Source: Streptomyces sp. NBC_01471 (lineage in GTDB: Bacteria; Actinomycetota; Actinomycetes; Streptomycetales; Streptomycetaceae). Taken from it: a stretch of 64,000 bases of DNA. Positions 43,255-54,900 of this stretch are shown here, in pieces. A program made the translations under genes and the position numbers. The stretch covers positions 1,648,501 to 1,712,500 of the forward strand of contig NZ_CP109450.1 of the NCBI RefSeq assembly GCF_041438865.1. The letters are read 5' to 3'. The notes under the pieces are model-generated. The model did not search any database. It was not told where the DNA came from and worked only from the letters and a program-made list of their open reading frames with translations. Each line of letters begins with the position of its first letter. Positions within the stretch are counted from its first letter, which is position 1.

Positions 43255-43725
43255 TTACGCGTTCTCCGCCTGGTACATCCAGGCGTGCTTCTCCAGGGCC
43301 GCGGTGACTCCGATGAGCAGGTCCTGTGTCACCGGGTCGGGGTCGTCGGTGGCGGCGATGCGCTCTCGCATCCGGGCAATGACGGCCCCGAGCGCGGCCA
43401 CCAGCGTCCGTACGGCGTCCGCGTCGTTGATCCGGCCCTCGGGGACCTCCCGGATGGCGCTCGTCTTGGACACCGTCGAGGCCCGGCCGTCCGGTGTCAC
43501 ACCGATCGCGGAGGCCCGCTCGGCCACCGTGTCCGTGTACTGCCTGGCGGTGTCGACCACCTCGTCGAGCTGGAGATGGATCGAGCGGAAGCGAGGTCCC
43601 ACCACATTCCAGTGGACCTGCTTGGCGACCAGCGACAGGTCCACCAGGTCCGCGAGCGCACCCTGGAGCGCGTCTCCGACCACTTTCAGATCGGCTTCGG
43701 GCAGAGAACTCTTCACGCCAGACAT
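43255..43725 (-). CDS. dps: Dps-family ferritin-like DNA protection protein
   Basis: A 156-residue Dps. AKQVHWNVVGPRFRSIHLQLDEVVD gives the His/Asp/Glu residues of the ferroxidase site shared between subunits. The rest is a helical ferritin-like fold without long tails. GGGAGG lies six bases upstream of ATG 43725. In S. coelicolor, dps genes respond to osmotic and other stress via SigB, so regulation by the same network as osaABC is plausible, but I do not see a clear SigB promoter. Confidence 0.93.
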   Translation of the reverse strand: MSGVKSSLPEADLKVVGDALQGALADLVDLSLVAKQVHWNVVGPRFRSIHLQLDEVVDTARQYTDTVAERASAIGVTPDGRASTVSKTSAIREVPEGRINDADAVRTLVAALGAVIARMRERIAATDDPDPVTQDLLIGVTAALEKHAWMYQAENA

Positions 43726-43800
43726 GCGAGGCCTCCCAATATGTTCGTACGTTTTCACCACCATGGCACAAATATCCGTAAACCGGACACCCGAGACAGA

Positions 43801-43835
43801 AAAGCGGCCCCGACCGGTCCCTGAGGACCAGCCGG
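43801..43835 (-). terminator. Stem-loop after clgR
   Basis: Arms at 43810-43820 and 43825-43835 pair over 11 bases with two mismatches or wobbles around a four-base loop, followed on the minus strand by GGCCGCTTTT. Confidence 0.5.
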
Positions 43836-43851
43836 AGCCGGGAAGCTCGTA

Positions 43852-44235
43852 CTAGGCCGCTACTACATTCACGGCCTCGGCGGGCGCCTTGATCGTCACC
43901 CGCTCGGTAGGAACACCCGTGACCGACGTCACGGATACGGAATTGAGCATCGAGCGTACCGGCACAGGCACGGGCTCAGTCGACGCTGCCGACTCGGCCA
44001 GCTCCGCGAGCGACAGTTCGTCACTCACTTCCCGCATGAGCTCGGACATCCGTACGTCAAGCGCGTCGCAGATCGCGGAGAGCAGCTCGGAGGATGCCTC
44101 CTTCTGCCCCCGCTCCACCTCGGACAGATAACCGAGAGAGACTCGGGCGGACGAGGAGACTTCGCGCAGAGTACGGCCCTGGCGCTGGCGCTGCCGACGC
44201 AGCACGTCTCCCAACAGGCGACGGAGCAGAATCAT
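43852..44235 (-). CDS. clgR: ClgR transcriptional regulator
   Basis: A 127-residue XRE-type regulator. The helix-turn-helix region is [21 protein letters not shown] near residues 20-45. It activates clp and lon protease genes in Streptomyces and mycobacteria. The protein ends NVVAA; C-terminal Ala-Ala makes ClgR a ClpP substrate, giving feedback. GGAGGG lies upstream of ATG 44235. It sits downstream of cinA, as in other actinobacteria (rimO-pgsA-cinA-clgR), after a 109-base gap that may hold its own promoter. Confidence 0.93.
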   Translation of the reverse strand: MILLRRLLGDVLRRQRQRQGRTLREVSSSARVSLGYLSEVERGQKEASSELLSAICDALDVRMSELMREVSDELSLAELAESAASTEPVPVPVRSMLNSVSVTSVTGVPTERVTIKAPAEAVNVVAA

Positions 44236-44344
44236 CGGTGGCTCCCTCCTCGGACCGCGTAGCCGCATCCTTCACGCCCCACCGTACCGCCTTGCGCCGC
44301 GGCCGTGCGGGGAGCGATGTCGTGTTCACTCAGGGCTGCAAACA

Positions 44345-44860
44345 TCAATTCCCCCCGTTCTCTTCCGTATCCTGTGTCCGCGCATTCGCGCGAAGTTCAT
44401 CGCAGAGCAGTCCGAGAACGCCCAGCACGCTCTCTCTACGGATTTCCGCCCGGTCTCCGTTCAACCGCAATGGGGCCATATTCTCCGCCCCTCCCGGTCC
44501 GGAAACAGCGACGTACACCGTCCCGACGGGCTGCCCGTCCTGCATGTCAGGACCGGCGACCCCGGTGGTGGCCATCCCCCAGTCCGCGCCGAGCACCCGC
44601 CGCACCCCGGCCGCCATCTGCCGGGCGACCCCGGGATCCACCGCACCGCGCTCGGCCAGCAGAGCCCCGTCGACGCCGAGGACATCCTGCTTGAGGGCCG
44701 TCGCGTACGCCGTGACGGACCCGCGGAAGACCCGGGAGGCACCCGGGACGGAAGTGAGCTCGGCGGCCAGCAGACCGCCGGTCAGCGACTCGGCGACGGC
44801 GAGGGTCTCCCCCCGTTCCGCCAGCAGGTCCAGTACCCGGGCCGCGGCCGCCGAACTCAC
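44345..44860 (-). CDS. cinA: CinA C-terminal domain, nicotinamide-nucleotide amidohydrolase
   Basis: A 171-residue stand-alone CinA C-terminal (PncC-type) domain. AESLTGGLLAAELTSVPGAS carries the catalytic Ser, and ATTGVAGPDMQDGQPVGTVY is the second signature. It deamidates NMN to recycle NAD. The start GTG overlaps the pgsA stop by four bases (GTGA). Confidence 0.94.
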   Translation of the reverse strand: MSSAAAARVLDLLAERGETLAVAESLTGGLLAAELTSVPGASRVFRGSVTAYATALKQDVLGVDGALLAERGAVDPGVARQMAAGVRRVLGADWGMATTGVAGPDMQDGQPVGTVYVAVSGPGGAENMAPLRLNGDRAEIRRESVLGVLGLLCDELRANARTQDTEENGGN

Positions 44861-45513
44861 CGGGCGGCCCGCTCGGCGGCGAGCCCCTTGCGGCGCGCGG
44901 TCACGGCCTGCTGTACGTAGTCGAGCCCGGTCACCACGGTCAGCACCACGGCGACCGCCATCACCCAGAACCGCATGGTCGCCAGCGGCCCGGTCAGGGC
45001 GAGGACGTACATCCCGACGGCCGTGCCCTGCGCGAGTGTCTTGATCTTGCCGCCGCGGCTGGCGGGGATGACTGCGTGCCTGATCACCCAGAACCGCATC
45101 AGGGTGATCCCGAGCTCCCGGAAGAGGATCACGCCCGTCACCCACCAGGGCAGGTCACCGAGGTACGAGAGGCAGATCAGCGCCGCCCCCATGATCGCCT
45201 TGTCGGCGATGGGGTCGGCGATCTTCCCGAAGTCGGTGACCAGGTTGTACGTCCGCGCCAGATGGCCGTCGAAGACATCAGTGATCATCGCGACGGCGAA
45301 GGCGGCCCAGGCCCAGGCCCGCCAGACCGGGTCGTAGCCACCGTCGTGGAGCAGCAGCAGGACGAAGCCCGGCACGAGGACGAGCCGCACCATGGTCAGC
45401 AGATTCGCGACGTTCCAGAGGCTGGCCTGATTGACCACCGCAGCGCCCAGCTTTCCGGCGGGCGCCGGCTTGGCACCGGTACCGCCCGTAGCGGATGCCG
45501 GGACTCCGGTCAT
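44857..45513 (-). CDS. pgsA: CDP-diacylglycerol-glycerol-3-phosphate 3-phosphatidyltransferase
   Basis: A 218-residue CDP-alcohol phosphatidyltransferase making phosphatidylglycerol phosphate. The signature DG-x2-AR-x8-G-x3-D-x3-D is seen in [12 protein letters not shown] and [12 protein letters not shown]. About five to six membrane helices. Its ends overlap rimO and cinA by four bases each, so the three are translationally coupled. Confidence 0.94.
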   Translation of the reverse strand: MTGVPASATGGTGAKPAPAGKLGAAVVNQASLWNVANLLTMVRLVLVPGFVLLLLHDGGYDPVWRAWAWAAFAVAMITDVFDGHLARTYNLVTDFGKIADPIADKAIMGAALICLSYLGDLPWWVTGVILFRELGITLMRFWVIRHAVIPASRGGKIKTLAQGTAVGMYVLALTGPLATMRFWVMAVAVVLTVVTGLDYVQQAVTARRKGLAAERAAR

Positions 45514-46973
45514 CTGGCTGCCTCCTCACCAAGACATTCGGCCACCAGGTCGACACCTTCGGTCCCGACCACCTTCGCCACGACCATACGGCCGGGGACC
45601 AGGCCCTCGCTTGCCGTGAAGACCACCTGCCCGTCCGTCTCGGGCGCCTGGTGCGCCGCCCGGCCCACCGCGCCGTCCTCGCCGTCCACGGACTCCACGA
45701 GCACCGAGAGGGTCTCTCCCAGGCGCTCCTCGGCCCGCTGCGCGGTCAGCTCCTCGGCGAGCCGCGAGATGTGTTCGAGCCGTTCGGCGATGACCTCGGC
45801 GTCCAGCTTGTTCTCGTAGCCGACCGCCTCGGTGCCGTCCTCGTCGGAGTACCCGAAGACCCCGATGGCGTCGAGCCGCGCGCCGGTGAGGAAACGCTCC
45901 AGCTCGGCCAGATCGCTCTCGCTCTCACCGGGGAAGCCCACGATGAAGTTGGAGCGCGCGCCGGCCTGCGGCGCCTTGCTCCGGATCGTGCCGAGCAGTT
46001 CCAGGAAGCGGTCGGTGTCCCCGAAGCGGCGCATCGCGCGGAGCACGCCGGGCGCCGAGTGCTGGAAGGAGAGATCGAAGTACGGGGCGACCTTCGGCGT
46101 CGACGTCAGGACGTCGATGAGCCCGGGCCGCATCTCGGCGGGCTGCAGATAGCTGACCCGGATCCGCTCGATGCCCTCGACCTCGGCGAGCTCGGGCAGC
46201 AGCGTCTCCAGGAGCCGGATGTCGCCGAGGTCCTTGCCGTACGAGGTGTTGTTCTCGGAGACCAGCATGACCTCCTTGACCCCCTGGCCGGCCAGCCAGC
46301 GCGTCTCCCCGAGCACGTCGGAAGGACGCCGCGAGATGAAGGAGCCCCGGAAGGACGGGATGGCGCAGAAGGAGCACCGCCGGTCGCAGCCGGAGGCCAG
46401 CTTCACGGAGGCCACGGGGCTGTTGCCCAGTCTGCGGCGCAGCGGAGCCCGCGGCCCGGAGACCGGGGCGACGCCCTCGGGAAGGTCTTCGGGCGGAGTG
46501 TCCTGCGCATGGCCGGGAAGCGACACCCCGGCGGTGTCCTGGCGCTCGGCCGGGCTGATCGGCAGCAGCTTCCGGCGGTCGCGCGGGGTGTGCGAGGCGT
46601 GGATCCCGCCGTTCAGGATGGTCTGGAGGCGGTCGGAGATGTCGGCGTAGTCGTCGAATCCGAGGATCCCGTCGGCCTCGGGCAGCGCTTCGGCAAGATC
46701 CTTGCCGTACCGCTCGGCCATGCAGCCGACGGCGACGACGGCCTGCGTCCTGCCGTGCTCCTTGAGATCGTTGGCTTCGAGCAGGGCGTCGACGGAGTCC
46801 TTCTTGGCGGCTTCGACGAATCCACAGGTGTTGACGACGGCCACGTCCGCAGCGGCGGCGTCCTCGACGAGGTCCCAGCCGTCCGCTGCCAAGCGGCCTG
46901 CGAGCTCCTCCGAGTCCACCTCGTTACGGGCGCAGCCAAGAGTGACAAGGGCGACGGTACGGCGTTCGGGCAT
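45510..46973 (-). CDS. rimO: Ribosomal protein S12 methylthiotransferase
   Basis: A 487-residue radical-SAM enzyme that methylthiolates an Asp of ribosomal protein S12. The N-terminal cluster motifs are [19 protein letters not shown] and GCMAERYG. The radical-SAM motif is CDRRCSFC, followed by IPSFRGSF, which distinguishes RimO from MiaB. A TRAM domain ends the protein. It heads the rimO-pgsA-cinA unit. Confidence 0.95.
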   Translation of the reverse strand: MPERRTVALVTLGCARNEVDSEELAGRLAADGWDLVEDAAAADVAVVNTCGFVEAAKKDSVDALLEANDLKEHGRTQAVVAVGCMAERYGKDLAEALPEADGILGFDDYADISDRLQTILNGGIHASHTPRDRRKLLPISPAERQDTAGVSLPGHAQDTPPEDLPEGVAPVSGPRAPLRRRLGNSPVASVKLASGCDRRCSFCAIPSFRGSFISRRPSDVLGETRWLAGQGVKEVMLVSENNTSYGKDLGDIRLLETLLPELAEVEGIERIRVSYLQPAEMRPGLIDVLTSTPKVAPYFDLSFQHSAPGVLRAMRRFGDTDRFLELLGTIRSKAPQAGARSNFIVGFPGESESDLAELERFLTGARLDAIGVFGYSDEDGTEAVGYENKLDAEVIAERLEHISRLAEELTAQRAEERLGETLSVLVESVDGEDGAVGRAAHQAPETDGQVVFTASEGLVPGRMVVAKVVGTEGVDLVAECLGEEAAR

Positions 46974-47021
46974 GGGCTCAAGACTACTTTGTCCCGGCCC
47001 ACACCCGTCGCGCGAGGGTGA

Positions 47022-47831
47022 TCAGCCCGCCTCGGGGTCGCCCTTGGTGTACGAGAGACGCTCCACCTGGCCGGTCTGGAAGTCGTTGTGGACGTCCTTG
47101 CCGTTCACGAAGAGCTGGATCGCTCCGGCGTTCCCGAGGATCAGATCGACCTGCTGTGCGTCCGTGAAGGTCTTGGACTCGCCCTTGGCCAGCACACCGT
47201 CGAAGAGCAGCTTTCCGTTGTGCGCCTTCGCGGAGATCCAGCTCTTGTCGTCGACCGCGGACAGCTTCACCGTCACCTTGTCCTTCGGCACGGCCGCGAT
47301 GGCGCTGTCCGATGCGGCGGGGGTGCTGGGCTTCGGGTCGGCCGGCTTGCTGGGCTTGGCGCTGGGCGCCTTCGTGGCGGTCGTGGGGCCTTCGGCGACC
47401 TGCTTGCCGCCCTTGTCGCCGCTGCCGCCGCTGAACATGGTGAACCCGACGAAGCCGACCACGACGACGATCGCCGCGACCATGGCAGCCGTCCAGTTCG
47501 GACGGCGGCGCTCCGGCTTGATCCGTTCCGCGTCGAAGAGCGGCGCGACCGGGGTGGGCTCGGGCCGGCCGCCGTGCTCGGCGTCGTACTGGTCGACCAG
47601 GGCCGCCGGGTCGACGGCGACGGCGCGCGCCAGCGTGCGGATGTGACCGCGGGCGTACACATCGCCGCCGCAGCGGGAGAAGTCGTCCTGCTCGATCGCG
47701 TGCACGATGGGGACGCGCACCCGTGTCGCCGAGCTGACTTCCTCAACCGTCAGACCTGCGGTGATGCGGGCCTGGTGGAGGGTGCGACCGATCGAAGGCC
47801 GGTCGTCTTCGGGGGAGTTGCCGATGGACAC
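47022..47831 (-). CDS. RodZ-like HTH membrane protein (DUF4115)
   Basis: A 269-residue protein. The N-terminal helix-turn-helix (about 10-75: SIGRTLHQARITAGLTVEEV) is followed by a charged linker and one membrane helix (TAAMVAAIVVVVGFVGFTMF near residue 120). A Pro/Ala/Lys-rich region and an outside beta domain (DUF4115) reach the C-terminus. This is the RodZ layout, a cytoskeleton-to-wall link. It lies 48 bases before rimO and next to ftsK, so a cell-envelope role is likely. Confidence 0.88.
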   Translation of the reverse strand: MSIGNSPEDDRPSIGRTLHQARITAGLTVEEVSSATRVRVPIVHAIEQDDFSRCGGDVYARGHIRTLARAVAVDPAALVDQYDAEHGGRPEPTPVAPLFDAERIKPERRRPNWTAAMVAAIVVVVGFVGFTMFSGGSGDKGGKQVAEGPTTATKAPSAKPSKPADPKPSTPAASDSAIAAVPKDKVTVKLSAVDDKSWISAKAHNGKLLFDGVLAKGESKTFTDAQQVDLILGNAGAIQLFVNGKDVHNDFQTGQVERLSYTKGDPEAG

Positions 47832-48046
47832 GGGGGCGCCTTTCGAGCGTGAGCCACCTGCTGCATGTTCAGTCTAGGGGGGTGGTGAAAGGGTGGGGCA
47901 ACCTGAGCGCGCACTTTGTACGCCATCAGGTCGGCGAATCACGGACGACCCGCCGGGCGGACCCGGAGACAACCCGACTGCGGGACATCCCCGGACCTTT
48001 ACCTGTCCTGTGTTCGTGATTCCTGGTTCTTGTCCAACTTGACGTA

Positions 48047-48076
48047 CGGCCGGAGGAAACGGTTGCCCTCCGACCG
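48047..48076 (-). terminator. ftsK terminator
   Basis: Ten-base arms 48047-48056 and 48067-48076 pair with one wobble and a ten-base loop, directly after the ftsK stop on the minus strand. Confidence 0.6.
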
Positions 48077-48077
48077 G

Positions 48078-50870
48078 CTACGGCTCGGTCTCGCCGCGGA
48101 TGACCGCGATGACGCCGTCCAGTTCATCCGGTTTCACCAGCACATCGCGGGCCTTCGAGCCCTCGCTGGGCCCGACGATGTTCCGCGACTCCATCAGGTC
48201 CATCAGCCGGCCCGCCTTCGCGAACCCGACACGCAGCTTGCGCTGGAGCATCGACGTCGAGCCGAACTGTGTGGAGACAACCAGTTCGGCGGCCTGGCAC
48301 AGCAGATCGAGGTCGTCGCCGATGTCTCCGTCGATCTCCTTCTTCTTGGCCGTCCCGACCACCACGTCCTCGCGGAAGACCGGGGCCATCTGGTCCTTGC
48401 AGTGCTGGACGATCTCACCGACCTCTTCCTCGGTGACGAAGGCGCCCTGCATACGGGTCGGTTTGTTCGCCCCCATCGGGAGGAAGAGTCCGTCACCCTT
48501 GCCGATCAGCTTCTCCGCGCCCGGCTGGTCGAGGATGACCCGGCTGTCGGCGAGCGAGGACGTGGCGAAGGCGAGGCGCGAGGGCACGTTGGCCTTGATC
48601 AGACCGGTGACGACGTCGACCGACGGCCGCTGGGTGGCCAGCACCAGGTGGATGCCCGCGGCGCGGGCCAGCTGGGTGATCCGGACGATGGAGTCCTCGA
48701 CGTCACGCGGCGCGACCATCATCAGGTCGGCGAGCTCGTCGACGATGACCAGCAGATACGGATACGGGGTGAGCTCGCGCTCGCTGCCCTCGGGCGCCTT
48801 GGCCTTGCCGCTGCGCACGGCCTGGTTGAAGTCGTCGATGTGGCGGTAGCCGTACGCCGCGAGGTCGTCGTACCGCAGGTCCATCTCCCGGACGACCCAC
48901 TGGAGCGCCTCGGCGGCGCGTTTGGGGTTGGTGATGATCGGGGTGATCAGGTGCGGGATGCCCTCGTACGCGGTCAGCTCGACCCGCTTGGGGTCGACCA
49001 GCACCATCCGTACGTCCTCGGGTGTCGCCCGCACCATCACCGAGGTGATCAGGCAGTTGATGCAGGAGGACTTTCCGGAGCCGGTCGCGCCCGCGACCAG
49101 GACGTGCGGCATCTTCGCCAGGTTGGCCATCACATAGCCGCCCTCGACGTCCTTGCCGAGCGCCACCAGCATCGGGTGGTCGTCCTCCGCCGCGTCCGCG
49201 AGGCGCAGCACGTCGCCGAGGTTGACCATCTCGCGGTCGGTGTTCGGGATCTCGATGCCGACCGCGGACTTTCCCGGGATCGGGGAGATGATCCGCACGT
49301 CCGGGCTGGCCACCGCGTAGGCGATGTTCTTGGTGAGCGCGGTGATCCGCTCGACCTTGACGGCCGGCCCCAGCTCCACCTCGTAGCGGGTGACGGTCGG
49401 GCCGCGGGTGAAGCCGGTGACGGCCGCGTCGACCTTGAACTCCTTGAAGACGTTCGACAGCGAGGCGACGACCGCGTCGTTCGCGGCGCTGCGGGTCTTG
49501 CCGGGACCGCCGCGCACCAGCAGGTCCAGTGACGGCAGCGAGTAGGTGATGTCGCCGGCGAGCTGGAGCTGTTCGGCGCGGGAGGGCAGCGGCTGCGACT
49601 CGGGCGGCTTCGGGGACTTCTTCGTCAGGTCGGGCACGGACGCATCCGCCGCGGCGGCGCCCGCGCCTTCGGGCTTCCCGGCTTTCGCCGACTCCCGGGC
49701 GGACGGCACGGGCGCCGCGGCCGGAGCGCCCGACGGGGTGGCCTCGGGGCGCTCGACGGCCACACCCTGGGTCAGGTCCGCGACGAGCGGGGAGGGCGGC
49801 AGCCCGTTCAGCACGGCCCCGTCCAGTGCGGCAGCGGCGGCGGCCGCGACGTCCACCGCGTCCATCGGCCGGCCGGGTGCGGGCTGCACGGAGGGCCTGC
49901 GCGGCTTGCTGCGGCGCTTGGTGAGCGCCTGCTCCTCGGCCGCTTCGGCGTCGTAGAGCTCGGGGGTGGCACCGCGCGGTGCGGCCGGACGGCGGCCCGC
50001 GGGCAGCGACTCGCGCCACTGCTCCTCGTACCGCTCGTCGTCCGGCTCGTCCAGGTGGCGAGCGGCGGGCTCGGGTTCGACGATGCCCAGCCGGGCCCCG
50101 AGTGCCCTCAGCCGGTGCGGGATGGCGGTGACGGGGGTGGCCGTGACGACCAGCAGCCCGAAGACGGTCAGCAGCAGGAGCAGCGGTACGGCGAGGACGT
50201 CGCCCATCAGGAAGACCAGCGGCTTGGACGCGGCCCAGCCGATCAGGCCGCCGGCGTCCTGCATGGCCGATGTCCCGTCCCCGCGCCCGGGAGAACCGCA
50301 GGCGATGTGGACCTGGCCGAGCACTCCGAGGACCAGCGCGGACAGCCCGATGACGATCCGGCCGTTCGCCTCCGGCTTCTCCGGGTGGAGGATCAGCCGT
50401 ACGGCGATGGCTCCCAGCAGTATCGGGACCAGCAGATCGAGCCGGCCGAAGGCGCCGGTGATCAGCATTTCGACGAGATCGCCGACCGGGCCGTGCAGAT
50501 TCGACCAGGTGCCTGCCGCGATGACGAGCGCCAGGCCGAGCAGCAGCAGGGCCACCCCGTCCTTGCGGTGGGCCGGGTCGAGGCCCTTCGCGCCGCGGCC
50601 TATGCCGCGGAACATCGCCCCGACGCCGTGGGCGGCGCCGAGCCAGACGGCCCGTACGAGCCGGTACACGCCCCCGGTGGGGGACGGCGCCGGTCTCGGC
50701 GCGGGCTTCGCTGCCGCCTTCTTGGCGGGCGCCCGCTTCGCGGGGGCGGTCTTCTTCGCAGCGGCCTTCTTCGCCGGAGCTGCCTTCTTGACTGGGCCGG
50801 TACGGCCGGCACGCGGCTTGGCGGTGCCCGCCGCGCCTGGGGAACCCTTGCCGGACGTACGTGAGGCCAT
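48078..50870 (-). CDS. ftsK: DNA translocase FtsK/SpoIIIE
   Basis: A 930-residue translocase that clears chromosomes from sporulation septa in Streptomyces. The N-terminus (about 1-65) is a Lys/Ala/Pro-rich tail ([13 protein letters not shown]). Four membrane segments lie at about 105-245, and a low-complexity linker to about 440. The motor carries Walker [10 protein letters not shown] near 595 and [12 protein letters not shown]. The C-terminal gamma winged-helix (about 860-925, [19 protein letters not shown]) reads KOPS-type sites. The ATG at 50870 has no good ribosome site; the longer in-frame ATG at 50924 is less family-like. Confidence 0.95.
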   Translation of the reverse strand: MASRTSGKGSPGAAGTAKPRAGRTGPVKKAAPAKKAAAKKTAPAKRAPAKKAAAKPAPRPAPSPTGGVYRLVRAVWLGAAHGVGAMFRGIGRGAKGLDPAHRKDGVALLLLGLALVIAAGTWSNLHGPVGDLVEMLITGAFGRLDLLVPILLGAIAVRLILHPEKPEANGRIVIGLSALVLGVLGQVHIACGSPGRGDGTSAMQDAGGLIGWAASKPLVFLMGDVLAVPLLLLLTVFGLLVVTATPVTAIPHRLRALGARLGIVEPEPAARHLDEPDDERYEEQWRESLPAGRRPAAPRGATPELYDAEAAEEQALTKRRSKPRRPSVQPAPGRPMDAVDVAAAAAAALDGAVLNGLPPSPLVADLTQGVAVERPEATPSGAPAAAPVPSARESAKAGKPEGAGAAAADASVPDLTKKSPKPPESQPLPSRAEQLQLAGDITYSLPSLDLLVRGGPGKTRSAANDAVVASLSNVFKEFKVDAAVTGFTRGPTVTRYEVELGPAVKVERITALTKNIAYAVASPDVRIISPIPGKSAVGIEIPNTDREMVNLGDVLRLADAAEDDHPMLVALGKDVEGGYVMANLAKMPHVLVAGATGSGKSSCINCLITSVMVRATPEDVRMVLVDPKRVELTAYEGIPHLITPIITNPKRAAEALQWVVREMDLRYDDLAAYGYRHIDDFNQAVRSGKAKAPEGSERELTPYPYLLVIVDELADLMMVAPRDVEDSIVRITQLARAAGIHLVLATQRPSVDVVTGLIKANVPSRLAFATSSLADSRVILDQPGAEKLIGKGDGLFLPMGANKPTRMQGAFVTEEEVGEIVQHCKDQMAPVFREDVVVGTAKKKEIDGDIGDDLDLLCQAAELVVSTQFGSTSMLQRKLRVGFAKAGRLMDLMESRNIVGPSEGSKARDVLVKPDELDGVIAVIRGETEP

Positions 50871-51014
50871 GGAGCCGAGGTTACCTGTGTCCGCGGCGCC
50901 GGACACGTGTGCTGACCGCTTCACCCGTTCGTGTCGCCGGAGTGATCACGCCTTCTTGACGCGCGGTGACGTGCGGTGACACGTCCTCAGCGGGCGCGGC
51001 TACCCGACAGGCCG

Positions 51015-51695
51015 TCAATTCTGCGACGGGACCGCCGCGGTCGGGCCGCCGGTGCCCGGCTCCAGCGCGTCCAGAGCCCTGCGGAGACCGGTGAGTTTGC
51101 GCTCCAGATGAGCCGCCGTGGCAACCGCGGCCGCGTCCGCCGACTCCTCGTCGAGCTGCTTGGAGAGCGCCTCGGCCTGCTCCTCAACTGCCGCGAGGCG
51201 GGCGGACAGTTCGGCCAGCAGCCCGGCGGGCTCCTTGGTGTCACCGGCCGCGGGAGCGCTGCCGTCGAGCTGGAGGCGCAGCAGCGCCGCCTGCTCACGC
51301 AGTTGGCAGTTCTTCATGTAGAGCTCGACGAAGACCGACACCTTCGCGCGCAGCACCCACGGGTCGAAGGGCTTCGAGATGTAGTCCACAGCCCCCGCGG
51401 CGTAGCCCCGGAAGGTGTGGTGCGGCCCGTGGTTGATCGCGGTGAGGAAGATGATCGGGATGTCCCGGGTCCGCTCCCGCCGCTTGATGTGCGCGGCTGT
51501 CTCGAAACCGTCCATGCCCGGCATCTGGACGTCCAGCAGAATCACTGCGAAATCATCCGTCAGCAGCGCTTTCAGCGCTTCCTCCCCGGACGATGCCCGC
51601 ACCAGTGTCTGATCGAGCGCGGAGAGAATGGCCTCCAGCGCCAGCAGATTCTCCGGCCGGTCATCGACCAGGAGGATCTTGGCCTTCTGCACCAT
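51015..51695 (-). CDS. osaB: Response regulator OsaB
   Basis: A 226-residue regulator. The receiver domain has DD at 11-12, phospho-acceptor D55 in LLDVQMPGMDG, and the switch Lys in YISKPFD. The rest (about 140-215) is a coiled-coil with Ala/Leu/Glu heptads and no DNA-binding domain, so it must act through protein contacts. GAGGAGG lies about eight bases before ATG 51695. In S. coelicolor OsaB is needed for development under osmotic stress and is the partner of the kinase OsaA, encoded just upstream here. Confidence 0.9.
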   Translation of the reverse strand: MVQKAKILLVDDRPENLLALEAILSALDQTLVRASSGEEALKALLTDDFAVILLDVQMPGMDGFETAAHIKRRERTRDIPIIFLTAINHGPHHTFRGYAAGAVDYISKPFDPWVLRAKVSVFVELYMKNCQLREQAALLRLQLDGSAPAAGDTKEPAGLLAELSARLAAVEEQAEALSKQLDEESADAAAVATAAHLERKLTGLRRALDALEPGTGGPTAAVPSQN

Positions 51696-51848
51696 GGCCC
51701 GTCCTCCTCGTCCCGGCAGTGCACCGGGCGCCGCCCCAGGGGACAGCTCCGTAACGCCGTCCGTCCTTGTGCCGGTCATGGTAACCGCACCCCGCCTGTC
51801 GCCACACCCTGTCACCGCGATGTCACGGCACATGTAGCAGAAACGCGC

Positions 51849-51870
51849 CGGGGGACCAGAAGGTTCCCCG
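51849..51870 (-). terminator. Stem-loop between osaA and osaB
   Basis: Nine-base arms 51849-51857 and 51862-51870 pair with one wobble around a four-base loop, about 70 bases after the osaA stop. This suggests that osaA and osaB are mostly separate transcripts. Confidence 0.45.
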
Positions 51871-51939
51871 AATACGTCCGCCTCACACGCCTTCGACCAC
51901 AGTCAGTCAGCAACTCATAGAGATTCACTCATCAATCGA

Positions 51940-54900
51940 TCACTCACCGCGCATCCATTGCTCCATTACTGTGAGCAAATGATCAGGATCCACAGGCTTG
52001 GTGACATAGTCGGAAGCGCCGGATTCGATCGCCTTCTCCCGGTCGCCCTTCATCGCCTTCGCGGTGAGCGCGATGATCGGCAGCCCGGCGAACTGCGGCA
52101 TCCTGCGGATGGCCGTCGTCGTCGCATACCCGTCCATCTCCGGCATCATGATGTCCATCAGAACGAGCGTCACATCGTCGTGCTGCTCAAGGACTTCGAT
52201 GCCCTCGCGCCCGTTCTCCGCGTACAGCACCGAGAGTCCGTGCTGTTCGAGGACGCTGGTGAGCGCGAAGACGTTGCGGATGTCGTCGTCGACGATCAGC
52301 ACCTTCTCGGCGTTGAACTGGAAGACCCGGCGCGGCTTCGCCGCTTCCTCGGTCTCCTCCGCCCACGACTCGGGCTCCGCGGTCGCGGCTGTCACACCTG
52401 AACTGGCGGGCAGAGCCGGCTGACCGCCGGCCGGCCCCAGCGACCTGCGCCGCCGGCGGAACAGTTCCGCGGGCCCGCCCTGGCCGTCCGTGGCCGCCAT
52501 GCCGGGTGCCTGGCCCGTCTCGGGCCGCCCCCCGTCCCCGTTCCCGCCGGGCAGCCGCTCCAGGCCGCCGGGACTGAGCTGCGGATACCCCTGGGGAGGC
52601 AGCTCACTGGCGTACAGCGGCAGATACAGCGTGAACGTCGAACCGCGTCCCGGCTCGCTCGCCGCGTGGATCTCACCGCCGAGCAGCCGCGCGATCTCCC
52701 GGCTGATGGACAGGCCGAGCCCCGTACCGCCGTACTTGCGGCTGGTGGTCCCGTCCGCCTGCTTGAAGGCCTCGAAGATCACCCGCATCTTGCTCGCCGC
52801 GATACCGATCCCCGTGTCGGTGACCGAGAAGGCGATCAGATCCGCGTCGGCGTCGCGCAGCGAGCCCGCTTCGAGCAGCTGCTCGCGGATGGCGTTCGGC
52901 ACATTGGCGTTGGCGGGCCTGATGACCAGCTCGACGGCCCCGGTGTCGGTGAACTTCACCGCGTTGGAGAGGAGGTTCCGCAGCACCTGCAACAGCCGCT
53001 GCTCGTCCGTGTGCAGCGTCGCTGGCAGTTCGGGCGAGACCCGTACGGAGAAGTCCAGACCCTTCTCGGCCGTGAGCGGACGGAAGGTGGCCTCGACGTA
53101 GTCGACGAGCTGGACCAGCGCGATCCGGGTCGGGCTGACGTCCATCTTGCCCGCCTCGACCTTGGACAGATCCAGGATGTCGTTGATCAGCTGGAGCAGA
53201 TCCGAACCCGCACCGTGAATGGTCTCGGCGAACTCCACCTGCTTCGGGGAGAGATTCCCTTCGGCATTGTCGGCGAGCAGCTTGGCGAGAATCAGCAGCG
53301 AGTTGAGCGGTGTGCGCAGCTCATGCGACATGTTGGCCAGGAATTCGGACTTGTAGCGCATCGAGACGGCGAGCTGCTCGGCACGCTCCTCCAGCACCTG
53401 CCTGGCCTCCTCGATCTCGGTGTTCTTCACCTCGATATCGCGGTTCTGCTGGGCCAGCAGCTCGGCCTTCTCCTCCAGTTCGGCATTGGACGCCTGAAGT
53501 GCCTTCTGCCGGTTCTCCAGTTCCGCCGAACGCTCCCGCAGCTGCTCGGTCAGCTCCTGCGACTGCTTGAGCAGCACCTCGGTCTTCGAATTGACGCTGA
53601 TGGTGTTGACGCTCGTCGCGATCATTTCCGCGATCTGGTTGAGGAAGTCCTTCTGGATGTGCGTGAAGGGCTGGAAGGAGGCCAGCTCGATCACCCCGAG
53701 GACATTCCCGTCGAAGAGCACCGGCAGCACGATCACGTGGGCGGGCGGCGCCTCGCCGAGCCCGGACGAGATCTTCAGGTACCCCGGCGGCACGTTCTCC
53801 ACCAGAATCGTGCGCTTCTCCTCGGCGGCCGTGCCGATGAGCGTCTCCCCCGGCCGGAACGTCGTCGGCATGGAGCCCGCCGAGTAGCCGTAACTGCCGT
53901 GCATCCGCAGTTCGTACGCGTTCTCGGCCCCCGCACCGCTCTCCGCGGCCGACCCGGTCGGCACCGCCAGGAAGAACGCGCCGTGCTGAGCCGAGACCAC
54001 CGGCGTGAGCTCGCTCATGATGAGCGAGGCCACGTCCACCAGTTCCCGGCGCCCCTGCATCAGGCCGGAGATCCGGGCCAGGTTGCCCTTCAGCCAGTCC
54101 TGCTCCTTGTTGGCGACCGTGGTGTCACGCAGATTGGCGATCATCGTGTTGATGTTGTCCTGGAGCGCCTGGATCTCGCCGGCGGCGTCCACATCGATCT
54201 TGAGATTGAGATCACCGCGGGTCACCGCGGTGGCCACGGCCGCGATGGCGCGCACCTGCCGGGTCAGGTTCCCGGCCATCTCGTTCACCGACTCGGTCAG
54301 GTCGCGCCAGGTGCCGTCCACGTCACGCACCCGTGCCTGCCCGCCCAGCTGGCCCTCGGTGCCCACCTCGCGGGCCACCCTGGTCACCTGCTCGGCGAAG
54401 CTCGACAGCTGATCGACCATGGTGTTGATGGTGGTCTTCAGCTCCAGGATCTCGCCCTGGGCGTCGATGTCGATCTTCTTCGTCAGGTCGCCCTTGGCGA
54501 TGGCCGTGGTGACCGTGGCGATCTGGCGCACCTGCCCGGTCAGGTTGGACGCCATCGAGTTCACCGACTCGGTGAGGTCCTTCCACGTACCGGAGACTCC
54601 CGGCACCCGCGCCTGACCGCCGAGCGAACCGTCCGTGCCCACCTCACGTGCCACTCGCGTCACTTCGTCCGCGAAGGACGACAGGGTCGTCACCATGGTG
54701 TTGACGGTGTCAGCGAGCTGCGCGACCTCGCCGCGCGCCTCCACCGTCACCTTCTTGGTGAGATCGCCGTTGGCGACGGCCGTGGCGACCTGGGCGATGT
54801 TCCGCACCTGGCTGGTCAGGTTGTTGGCCATCAGGTTCACGTTGTCGCTGAGGTCCTCCCAGATACCGGTGACCCCGCGCACCCGGGCCTGGCCGCCGAG

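Noticed and set aside
44236..44344. Search for a ClgR operator before clgR
   Set aside because: No convincing match to the CGC-N5-GCG type site; only weak GC-rich half-sites.
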